Below, piece after piece: positions 43,986-51,832 of a stretch of DNA of 64,000 nt; within the stretch, counting starts at the first letter, position 1, and each line of letters starts with the position of its first letter. The stretch comes from Pseudanabaena galeata CCNP1313 (lineage in GTDB: Bacteria > Cyanobacteriota > Cyanobacteriia > Pseudanabaenales > Pseudanabaenaceae). The notes under the pieces were generated by a model. It saw only the letters and a program-made list of their open reading frames with translations, searched no databases and was not told the origin of the DNA. Location of the stretch: assembly GCF_029910235.1 (NCBI RefSeq), contig NZ_CP112874.1, positions 3,162,001 through 3,226,000 of the forward strand, written 5' to 3'. The position numbers and the translations under genes are program-made.

Positions 43986-46361
43986 CTATATTTTCTGAAT
44001 TGGGGCAATTTTAGGATCGATGATTTTTTTGCCTTGACCTGCGAAAGCAACTGCTAGATACATCTTGTCGCCAGTGCCTAATAAATTCGAGACTTGACCT
44101 TCGCCAAACTTATCATGCACCACGCGATCGCCCACTTGCCAATCAATACGAGGTTTCGGTTTGACAGCATTTACCTTTACAGGGGGCGCAGATCTGAGAG
44201 AACCTTTAACGCTGGTGGCTTCAGCACGTTGACTTGCCTTGCTGATAAATTTATCGATACCATGTCCTGTCAAGTATTCCTTCGGTAATTCGGCTAGGAA
44301 TTGGGAAGGAATTGCATATTCGCGGTTGCCATAGAGACGGCGGGCTTGGGCATGGCTGAGGAATAGTTTCTCTTGGGCGCGAGTAATGCCCACATACATG
44401 AGGCGACGTTCTTCTTCAAGAGCCATCGGATCATTAATGGAACGGAAGCTAGGGAACAAGCCTTGCTCTAAACCAACAAGGAAGACCGCAGGAAATTCTA
44501 AACCTTTAGCTGCATGGAGCGTCATCAGGGTGACTTTCTCAGCGTTCTCGCTACTATCATCAAGACTAGATGCTAGAGCTGCATTGGCTAAGAACGCATC
44601 AAGGGAAGCATCTTCATTCTCTTCCGCAAATTGCACTGCCGCGTTATACAGTTCTTGCAAGTTGGCAATGCGATCGTTGGCTTCATCATTGCTCTGGGCT
44701 TTCAGTTCATCGACATAGCCCGATTCTTGAAGAATTCCTTGAATGATATCCGCCGCAGGTGTAACCGCAACTTTCGCTTGCCATTTTTGCATCAGTTCCA
44801 CAAAGGAAAGAACGCCTCTAGCCGATCGCCCTGCTAAAGTTTTAACCGTAGTTTCATCGCTGATGATTTCCCAGATCGGGACGCTGAGTTCTTGAGCAGC
44901 TTGTTGGAGCTTGTCGAGGGTTGCCTTGCCGATGCTGCGTTTGGGGACATTGATAATTCGCATCAAACCAAGGGTATCAGCAGGGTTAGAAAGTAGCCGC
45001 AAATAGGAGAGAACATCTTTGATTTCTTTGCGATCGTAAAATCGTAAACCACCCACGACTTTGTAAGGAATATTCCAGCGCACCAGCATTTCTTCAAAGG
45101 GGCGAGATTGAGCGTTGGTGCGATAGAGAATGGCAAAATGACCAAGATTAGCGCTAGGAGTCTTAGCCTTAACGCGACGAATCTGTTCAATTACAAACTG
45201 CGCCTCATCAACTTCATCATCGGCACGGAATAACTCGATCAAGTCCCCATCAGGGCGAGTTGCCTTCAGGACTTTATCAATACGCTGCGAGTTATGGTCG
45301 ATCAGTTGGTTGGCGATTTCGAGAATATTGGCGACGGAGCGATAGTTTTCCTCTAGCTTGATCATTGTGCCTGTATGGGCATCGGGCAAGCGATCGCCAA
45401 AAGCTTCTTGAAACTCCATCAAGATGGTGAAGTCGGCGGAACGGAAGCTATAAATCGATTGATCCGCGTCACCAACCACAAAAATAGAGCGGTTTTCCCA
45501 AGCTGGTTTATTGTCATTAGTAGCAAGCAATCGAATCAAATCATATTGGGTGCGATTGGTATCTTGATATTCATCAACGAGAATATGTTTAAAGCGATCG
45601 TGCCAATATTTGAGAACTTCAGGATTTTGTTGGAATAAACGCACTGGCAAAAAGATTAAATCATCAAAATCGAGGGCGTTATTGGTAGCTAGCTGATTTT
45701 GATAGAGGTTATAGACTTGTGCGATCGCCCGTTTCCGAAAAGATGAATCATCACTTTGAGCCTCATACTCCTCTGGAGTCCAGCCTTTGTTTTTGGCATT
45801 GCCGATCGCAAAGCGCACCGACTTAGGCTCAAACTTCTTTTCATCTAAATTTAGTTGATTAATGACAATATCTTTGACTAAGGACTGTGCATCAGAATCA
45901 TCGAAAATTGAGAAATTTTTTGCCCAACTTCTACCATTTTGATCTTTATACTTATCAATATCAAGGCGCAAAATCCGACAGCACATACTATGGAAAGTCC
46001 CCATCCATAGCCCATCTTGAGCAAAGCTATTGATATATTGCTTGTAAACTTTCTTACGGAGCTTATCCTGTTCCCAATCACTAATTTCGCTTAAAGCCTT
46101 ACCTAATTCTCTTTGGGCGACTTCTTGGGTTAACAAAGATTGAATTCGCTCATTCATTTCCTTGCCAGCTTTATTCGTAAAAGTCACTGCAAGGATTTGC
46201 TCAGGCGCAACACCGTGATTGAGCATTAAGTTGGCGATGCGGTAGGTCAATGTGCGTGTTTTCCCTGAGCCTGCGCCTGCGACCACCAGCATTGGACCAT
46301 GCAGATGGCTTGCTGCTTTTTGTTGAGCAGGGTTGAGATGATGCAAAAAATTGGAACTCAT
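43986..46361 (-). CDS. pcrA: PcrA/UvrD-type DNA helicase
   Basis: This 791-residue superfamily 1A helicase carries Walker A GAGSGKT (motif I), TFTNKAG, DDLI, LVDEYQDTN (motif II), VGDADQSIYSFR (motif III), TNRSVAN-like ENYRSVANIL (motif IV), TLMTLHAAKGLEFPAVFLVGLEQGLFP (motif V) and EERRLMYVGITRAQEKL (motif VI). A C-terminal Tudor-like segment (VGDRVVHDKFGEGQV) matches PcrA. It unwinds DNA 3'-5' in repair and replication restart. Confidence 0.96.
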   Translation of the reverse strand: MSSNFLHHLNPAQQKAASHLHGPMLVVAGAGSGKTRTLTYRIANLMLNHGVAPEQILAVTFTNKAGKEMNERIQSLLTQEVAQRELGKALSEISDWEQDKLRKKVYKQYINSFAQDGLWMGTFHSMCCRILRLDIDKYKDQNGRSWAKNFSIFDDSDAQSLVKDIVINQLNLDEKKFEPKSVRFAIGNAKNKGWTPEEYEAQSDDSSFRKRAIAQVYNLYQNQLATNNALDFDDLIFLPVRLFQQNPEVLKYWHDRFKHILVDEYQDTNRTQYDLIRLLATNDNKPAWENRSIFVVGDADQSIYSFRSADFTILMEFQEAFGDRLPDAHTGTMIKLEENYRSVANILEIANQLIDHNSQRIDKVLKATRPDGDLIELFRADDEVDEAQFVIEQIRRVKAKTPSANLGHFAILYRTNAQSRPFEEMLVRWNIPYKVVGGLRFYDRKEIKDVLSYLRLLSNPADTLGLMRIINVPKRSIGKATLDKLQQAAQELSVPIWEIISDETTVKTLAGRSARGVLSFVELMQKWQAKVAVTPAADIIQGILQESGYVDELKAQSNDEANDRIANLQELYNAAVQFAEENEDASLDAFLANAALASSLDDSSENAEKVTLMTLHAAKGLEFPAVFLVGLEQGLFPSFRSINDPMALEEERRLMYVGITRAQEKLFLSHAQARRLYGNREYAIPSQFLAELPKEYLTGHGIDKFISKASQRAEATSVKGSLRSAPPVKVNAVKPKPRIDWQVGDRVVHDKFGEGQVSNLLGTGDKMYLAVAFAGQGKKIIDPKIAPIQKI

Positions 46362-46422
46362 GGGTACAGGAGGGAGAAACTTAGGTAGACTCTAATACAG
46401 TATGCCAAAAATGTTTACTTGT

Positions 46423-46469
46423 GATCTTTTGAGACGCTTGGCGCTTAGCGCCGCGCATCTCAAAAGATC
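46423..46469. repeat. GATCTTTTGAGA hairpin
   Basis: Arms GATCTTTTGAGA and TCTCAAAAGATC enclose a partly self-complementary CGCTTGGCGCTTAGCGCC. It lies between divergent pcrA and the Ser/Thr kinase gene. Confidence 0.65.
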
Positions 46470-46498
46470 CGTCAATCTCTAAACTTAATGATTAGCCA

Positions 46499-47950
46499 GT
46501 GGATATTTACTGCACACGCCCCCATTGTACAAAGCCTTTAAATTCGTTTGCTGACCTTGATAGTGGCAATACACTTAAAACGATCACGCAAAAATTCTGT
46601 ACGGCTTGCGGAATGCCCTTACTGCTTGGTGGACGCTATATCGTCGAACGTCCGATCGCTCAAGGTGGTTTTGGTGCAACGTTTTTGGCACGGGATCGCT
46701 ATACACCTGCGATGAAACGCTGCGTGGTAAAGCTGTTGCAACCCGTGGGGTTGACCAGTTCGCAGATGGTGATCGCCAAGCAAATGTTTGAGCGCGAGGC
46801 TACGGTTTTAGAAGATTTGGGGACACATCCGCAAATTCCTGATTTGCTTGCCTACTTTGAGGTGCAGTCAGGACAGGATGAATTTTTTTATTTAGTACAA
46901 GAGTTTGTCGATGGCTTTACCCTAGAGCAAATTGTTGAGCAGCATGGGGCGATCGCAGAGGCAGATGTCTTAGAAATTATGCAAAGTCTGTTACCTGTCT
47001 TGACATTTATTCATGAAAAAGGCTCGATCCACCGTGATATCAAACCTGCGAATATCATGGTACGCAAGCTTGATCAAACTTATTTTTTGTTGGATTTTGG
47101 TGCAGTTAAGCAAGTGGCTGGAGCCGCCCAAGGTCAAAAGTCCACAGGCATCTTTACCCCCGGCTATGGCGCACCTGAGCAAATGCGCGGCGATACAGTG
47201 TTTCCTGCGACGGATCTCTATGCCTTTGCGGTGACTTGTCTCTTTTTGCTGACGGGCAAAGAGCCAGAGGAATTATTTGATGTGAGCTACAACAAATGGC
47301 AATGGGATCGCTTTGTGAAGCTCAGTCCCAGCTTGAATAGTGTTTTACATAAAATGTTAGAGACGGCTCCTAGCGATCGCTTTAACTCGGCGGCAAGTGT
47401 AATCCAAGCCCTCAGTTCTAAAATAGCGGCGACAGCACCAACACCAGTAAAGCCCACCCACCAAACGAGTATCCAAGTTCCTGTGCCGATCGCTTCGCCC
47501 AATGCGATTAATGCGCCATCAGTCCCCAAAGTTCTGTCTAAATCTCCAAAACCGCAAAAGACACCTTGGTTACTATCTGCGCCGATTCCTACGCAATTTA
47601 TTGCCGCTTTTTTGTTGGGTGTTGAGGCGATGTTGCTATGGCAAGTAAGTACGACCGTTGGCATTACGGCGATCGGCTCTCCTGCGAATTTAGTTGTTTT
47701 TGCAGCCTTCTTACTGGGTGTTGTTCTGCTGAGGATTAGTTCTGTTCTGGATAATAAAGATCTATTTGTATTCGTAAACTTAATCAGTTTCGCCGCAGTT
47801 TGGGCAGGACAAGTCTTTGCAAAAACTATTTTTCAGAACTTACCACAATGGGTAGATATTATTCAATATTGTGGAGTTGCTGGTTTTAGTGCGATCGCTC
47901 TGATGGCTGCCTTTCGCCTCATCTTCCAATTACTTTATTCGTTACTTTAA
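46499..47950 (+). CDS. 4-Cys Ser/Thr protein kinase with C-terminal TM domain
   Basis: This 483-residue eukaryotic-type kinase starts at GTG. An N-terminal 4-Cys prefix (YCTRPHC, then FCTACGMPL) is typical of SpkB-like cyanobacterial kinases and may bind metal. The kinase domain (about 45-310) has GRYIVERPIAQGGFGATFLARD, catalytic HRDIKPANIM, DFGAVKQ and the activation segment FTPGYGAPEQMRG. A Pro/Ser linker (about 315-365) leads to four predicted TM helices (about 370-480). The TM part has no recognised family. Targets are unknown. Confidence 0.9.
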   Translation: MDIYCTRPHCTKPLNSFADLDSGNTLKTITQKFCTACGMPLLLGGRYIVERPIAQGGFGATFLARDRYTPAMKRCVVKLLQPVGLTSSQMVIAKQMFEREATVLEDLGTHPQIPDLLAYFEVQSGQDEFFYLVQEFVDGFTLEQIVEQHGAIAEADVLEIMQSLLPVLTFIHEKGSIHRDIKPANIMVRKLDQTYFLLDFGAVKQVAGAAQGQKSTGIFTPGYGAPEQMRGDTVFPATDLYAFAVTCLFLLTGKEPEELFDVSYNKWQWDRFVKLSPSLNSVLHKMLETAPSDRFNSAASVIQALSSKIAATAPTPVKPTHQTSIQVPVPIASPNAINAPSVPKVLSKSPKPQKTPWLLSAPIPTQFIAAFLLGVEAMLLWQVSTTVGITAIGSPANLVVFAAFLLGVVLLRISSVLDNKDLFVFVNLISFAAVWAGQVFAKTIFQNLPQWVDIIQYCGVAGFSAIALMAAFRLIFQLLYSLL

Positions 47951-48212
47951 TCACTGATGTTACATGGAACTCAGAGGCTGAATCTCTTGCTGCTAGGACG
48001 ACAGGGCAACCACGGGGGGATTGCCCCTACCCCAATAATTTAGATTTTGTAGGGGCTGCACCACAGAGCAAGCCCTAGACTTAGATGATCGCAGGCATTC
48101 TATCCACGTAAGATCAGTCAATCACTCCATCCTTCGCTAGGATGGGTAGTTCGCTGCACATCCTGTTGTTCATGATAAAATTGGATAAAGGCTCAAGATT
48201 TGCTAAGTAATT

Positions 48213-48788
48213 ATGAACGCTTTAACTATCAGCCTAGATTCTATAATCGATCTCACCGATGAGCAGTTCTTTCAACTTTGCCGCAAAAATAGCGACCTCA
48301 GATTCGAGCGGAATGCTCAAGGAGATATTACAGTCATGGCTCCCGCAGGTAGTGAAACAAGCGCCCGCAACTCTGATTTAAACGCTGATCTCGTATTTTG
48401 GAATCGACGTACAAAGCTAGGTATTGTCTTTGACTCTTCAGGTGGATTTAAACTTCCTAAGGGTAGTGATCGCTCTCCTGATGCTTCATGGATATTAAAA
48501 GAACGTTGGGAATCTTTAACAGCCGAACAACAGTCAAAATTTGCTCCAATTTGTCCAGATTTTGTAATTGAGTTGATGTCTCCTAGTGATAACTTAAAGG
48601 TTACGCAAGCGAAGATGCAGGAATATCAAGACAATGGCGCAAGGCTAGGCTGGCTGATTAATCGCAAAGATCGAGAAGTGGAAGTTTATCGCATTGGGAA
48701 GCCTAAAGAAGTTTTACAAAATCCGAGTTCTCTTTCTGGGGAAGATGTCTTACCTGAGTTTGTTTTGAGCCTTGCTGAAATTTGGTAA
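48213..48788 (+). CDS. Uma2-family (DUF820) putative endonuclease
   Basis: This 191-residue protein has LTDEQFFQLCRKNSDLRFERNAQGDITVMAPAG, SSGGFKLPKGSDRSPDASWI, CPDFVIELMSPSDNLKVTQAKMQEYQDNGARLGWLI and PKEVLQNPSSLSGEDVLPEF, all Uma2 marks with PD-(D/E)XK-type D and E. It is only distantly similar to the 43379 copy. A very strong hairpin follows it, so it is not co-transcribed with the caspase operon. Confidence 0.93.
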   Translation: MNALTISLDSIIDLTDEQFFQLCRKNSDLRFERNAQGDITVMAPAGSETSARNSDLNADLVFWNRRTKLGIVFDSSGGFKLPKGSDRSPDASWILKERWESLTAEQQSKFAPICPDFVIELMSPSDNLKVTQAKMQEYQDNGARLGWLINRKDREVEVYRIGKPKEVLQNPSSLSGEDVLPEFVLSLAEIW

Positions 48789-48790
48789 TG

Positions 48791-48853
48791 CCAAACCCAG
48801 AGATTTTTGGAAAGTGTTGCGAAGCAACACTTTCCAAAAATCTCTGGGTTTGG
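48791..48853. terminator. 30-bp-arm perfect hairpin
   Basis: Arms 48791-48820 and 48824-48853 (CCAAACCCAGAG... and its complement) flank a GAA loop. It separates the Uma2 gene from the caspase operon. Confidence 0.8.
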
Positions 48854-48936
48854 TTTTGAGCGCTTTGCGCTGAAGTACTTATCAAATGTGAGAAAATAAT
48901 GCATAATTGCTAGAAATATGCAGTCTAGAGGCAAAA

Positions 48937-49332
48937 ATGCAGGAACAAGATTGGGGTGATGAGGAACTGTGGATCGTAACCGCTAGCGATCGCCAAGAAG
49001 TACAGCCAACTGGTCAAAAAAGTCCAACTCGCGATTTCAATCCTTATAACAATCCTTCTAAGGCGACGGTATCGGGTGAAGAAGTACAAGCTAGTCGGGT
49101 TAAGGCTGAGACTTTGGCAGTACAAATGTCTCAGTTTGTCAGGATTATTGGTCGAGTTTTTGCGACGGCTCAACAACAAATCGATCCGCTAGCGGGGTTG
49201 CAACTGGATGAGATTAAGCTTGCTGTGGAGATTTCGGGTAAGGGTGAAATTAAGCTCTTGGGTACTGGTATCGAAACCTCTGGCAAAGGGGCGATCGAGT
49301 TAAAATTTAAAAGGATTGATCCTTCTAAATAA
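48937..49332 (+). CDS. Trypco1-like (CU044_2847-type) protein
   Basis: This protein of 131 residues starts at ATG 48937 with GAGG before it; an in-frame TTG at 48907 is less likely. A variable N terminus leads to LAVQMSQFVRIIGRVFATAQQQIDPLAGLQLDEIKL..., ISGKGEIKLLGTGIETSGKGAIELKFKRI, the pattern of the trypsin-co-occurring Trypco1 domain, found beside trypsin-like and caspase-like peptidases in predicted conflict and death systems. Its stop overlaps the next start (TAATG). It may be a regulator or substrate of the downstream caspase (inference). Confidence 0.7.
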   Translation: MQEQDWGDEELWIVTASDRQEVQPTGQKSPTRDFNPYNNPSKATVSGEEVQASRVKAETLAVQMSQFVRIIGRVFATAQQQIDPLAGLQLDEIKLAVEISGKGEIKLLGTGIETSGKGAIELKFKRIDPSK

Positions 49333-49592
49333 TGGGCAAGAAAAATCATGAAAAATCTATTAATCCAGTGGCGATCGCCAATCCGACTCTTAATACTTTG
49401 ATTGCTGAGTTAGGGGTTGAATGTCAGAGGGTGATCATGTTAGTGCATCAACTGCAATTACCGAATATTAGCGATCGCCAAAAGGTTGATGTATTGGCAG
49501 AGTTAAATGCTTCTATAATTCATTTGCAGTCTCATTGTGATGATGATCTACAGGAGCTTATTGCGGATGAGTTGGAAAGTATTATTCCTTGA
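49332..49592 (+). CDS. Small helical protein in caspase operon
   Basis: This ORF of 86 residues (NTLIAELGVECQRVIMLVHQ, NISDRQKVDVLAELNASIIH and an acidic C terminus DDDLQELIADELESIIP) is fully helical in appearance. It starts in the TAATG overlap with the Trypco1 gene and ends 32 bp before the caspase gene. Two Cys are present; no known family. An adaptor or inhibitor role is only a guess from context. Confidence 0.7.
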   Translation: MGKKNHEKSINPVAIANPTLNTLIAELGVECQRVIMLVHQLQLPNISDRQKVDVLAELNASIIHLQSHCDDDLQELIADELESIIP

Positions 49593-49624
49593 ATCACATT
49601 TTTAGAAAGAGTTTGTAGTCAGCT

Positions 49625-51262
49625 ATGGCGAGAAATTGCGCGGTAATTGTCGGAATCAATGATTATGATGAGATTTCGCCTCTGAAGTATGCCAAAAGCG
49701 ATGCTGAGAGGATGCGTGATTTTTTCAAGCAGGATTTGGGCGTTAGTCAGGATGATCTGTACTTTTTTACCGATGATTCGCCGCGCAATGCTCAGGGACG
49801 TAAGACGCAGCCGACCTATGGCACGCTTAAGTCTTTTTTAGGCGATCGCTTTGCCAACTCCTTTCTATCGGCAGGGGATACGCTGTGGTTTTACTTTAGC
49901 GGTCATGGGATGCCCTGTGAGGGACGCGATTATCTGTTGCCTAGTGATGGCAATCCTCGAACTATGCCTGCTTTGGGGATTGCGATTAGTGATGTGACGG
50001 AACGCTTGCGGCGGAGTGGGGCGGATAATGTGGTGATGTTGATCGATGCTTGTCGCAGTGATGGCGCGAAGAATGCGGGTATGGGTATCGGTGAGGAGAA
50101 GCAGCAGGGTGTAATTACGTTCTTTTCTTGCAGTCCGTCGCAGGTTTCCTATGAGATTGATGAGATTGGGCAGGGGGCGTTTACAAATGTGTTGTTGGAG
50201 GCATTGCGGATTCAGGGTGAAGGGAATTGTGCGACGGTGGAGCGTTTTGCTAATTATTTGAAGGCGCGTGTGCCTCAGTTGACAAAAAGGTACAAAAATT
50301 ATGTGCAGTCTCCTTATGTCAAAATTGAGCCTGAAACGAAGTTGCATTATATTCTGTTGCCGAAATTTGCCAATCTCACGGATATTACTTTGCTTAAATC
50401 GGATGCGGCAATCGCTGAAGCAGAGGAAAGTTTTGATCTGGCTTTTCAATTGTGGATGCGCGTAAATGTAGCTTCTGGAGGGACTGATCTGCAAGCAATT
50501 AATGCTTTTGAACGTTTAGCCAATAAGCGATCTTCAGCAAGTCCACAACCAAAAGCAACAGTTAGTGTAGAGGATAGTAAACAACAAACTGCGCCATCAG
50601 CGTATCCGCCTTCTGTTTCTACCAAATTTAAGAGAGAGTATATTGACAAGAAAACACTACCGCCAGTCGTGGAAGTCAAGAGGAATTCTGTAGGATTGTT
50701 TAGTGCAAAGGGAATTGACTATCGCGGACTCGAAAAGCTACTCAAAGACAAAGAATGGTTTAAAGCGGATGAATTGACGAGAAATCTTATGTTGGAAGTG
50801 GCAATTAGAAGAGATAGAGAATGGCTGGGATTAGCAATAGACCTAGCTTCTAAGGTACTTGACATAGGAACTCAGAAATGGCTGGAGAAGACTTCAATTC
50901 AAAATTTCCCTTGTGAAGATTTGATGACGATTGACCAGTTATGGGTGTATTATAGTGGTGGAAAGTATGGCTTTAGCGTTCAAAAGAAGCTCTGGATAAA
51001 GTGTGGCGGTAAAATCGGTCAATACGACTGGGAAGCCTTCAAAAAATTTGCAGCAGAAATAGGCTGGTATAATCCACAAAAAAACAACTGGAATGACATT
51101 GAGAATATTCAAAACACTCTTCCATCACGCTTTCCATTAAATATTTGGAGATTTAATAGTTCTGTAAACATGGATGGAATGGGTAGAATGAAATGTGTTT
51201 TACTTTTCTCTGTCTTGGAGACTTGTGAACTTCAACTGATAAAGATTACATCCCAATATTAA
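49625..51262 (+). CDS. Caspase-like peptidase fused to a GUN4 domain
   Basis: This 545-residue protein carries an N-terminal caspase (C14) domain (about 1-245) with catalytic H94 (FYFSGHGMP) and C143 (LIDACRSDG), and SCSPSQVSYE and GAFTNVLLEAL near the substrate pocket. A linker (about 260-360, Ser/Pro/Gln rich) leads to a GUN4 domain (about 362-515): DYRGLEKLLKDKEWFKADELT, NFPCEDLMTIDQLW, YGFSVQKKLW and YDWEAFKKFAAEIGWY. GUN4 normally binds tetrapyrroles and activates Mg-chelatase; here it sits as a possible porphyrin sensor on a protease. The operon partner is a Trypco1 protein. This fits a regulated cell-death or conflict module; the trigger is unknown. The last 30 residues after GUN4 match nothing known. 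Confidence 0.88.
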   Translation: MARNCAVIVGINDYDEISPLKYAKSDAERMRDFFKQDLGVSQDDLYFFTDDSPRNAQGRKTQPTYGTLKSFLGDRFANSFLSAGDTLWFYFSGHGMPCEGRDYLLPSDGNPRTMPALGIAISDVTERLRRSGADNVVMLIDACRSDGAKNAGMGIGEEKQQGVITFFSCSPSQVSYEIDEIGQGAFTNVLLEALRIQGEGNCATVERFANYLKARVPQLTKRYKNYVQSPYVKIEPETKLHYILLPKFANLTDITLLKSDAAIAEAEESFDLAFQLWMRVNVASGGTDLQAINAFERLANKRSSASPQPKATVSVEDSKQQTAPSAYPPSVSTKFKREYIDKKTLPPVVEVKRNSVGLFSAKGIDYRGLEKLLKDKEWFKADELTRNLMLEVAIRRDREWLGLAIDLASKVLDIGTQKWLEKTSIQNFPCEDLMTIDQLWVYYSGGKYGFSVQKKLWIKCGGKIGQYDWEAFKKFAAEIGWYNPQKNNWNDIENIQNTLPSRFPLNIWRFNSSVNMDGMGRMKCVLLFSVLETCELQLIKITSQY

Positions 51263-51832
51263 GCTTTTGTTATAATCCCCTTTCTACGACATAATCAGCC
51301 TTCCAGCGTTATTTGTTACCTATCATCACCGATCCTCTTGTAGGGGCAGAGCATTCCCACCACAATCTATAAATTCTGTAATCATCTCAAATTGGGAATG
51401 CTCTGCCCTTAACCTCCAACACTCACCGACAATCCACAAATCGCAGGGATAAGCGATCGATAAAAGCAAAGAGGGTAGAGCATTTGCGAATGAAGATTGT
51501 AGTGGAAAGTTGCGAGATACTGGCGCAAATGCTCTACCCCTACAAATATTTTCCTTGTTCCTTGAATAAAATTGCTTTTTGCTAAAATATTGGTGTGTAC
51601 ACGTTAGCTTGTAAAGGGGGAGAATCTGAGTTTCCCCCCTTGTAAAGGGGGGATTAAGGGGGGTAAAAGCAGAAATTTACGCTAAATAAGAGACTTCTCA
51701 AACACGCTCTAAAGAGAAGGAAGAATTAAATTCTTCCCTCTCTTTGTAAAGAGAATTGAAGAGAGATCTCTTCGAGATTTAGACATTAGCAAATAACTCT
51801 TAAATTAAATGACTTCTAAGATTATTTCTCCA
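51263..51832. other. Gene-free repeat stretch between caspase and thrS
   Basis: Inside are long-armed repeats 51344-51359/51393-51408 (GGGCAGAGCATTCCCA) and 51473-51488/51523-51538 (GGGTAGAGCATTTGCG), and a GTGTACAC-ended remnant at 51592-51663 with G-rich blocks. The two pairs are related (GCAGAGCATTCCC versus GTAGAGCATTTGC), so they are probably diverged copies of one repeat. No gene or RNA was seen. Confidence 0.6.

Noticed and set aside
48213-48788. Uma2 gene as part of the caspase operon
   Set aside because: A 30-bp perfect hairpin and a 148-bp gap to the 48937 start separate it from the Trypco1 gene, and Uma2 genes are scattered in cyanobacteria.
49865-50494. Minus-strand ORF of 209 codons inside the caspase gene
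   Set aside because: It is a shadow of the caspase reading frame with low-complexity Ile/Arg/His composition and no motif.
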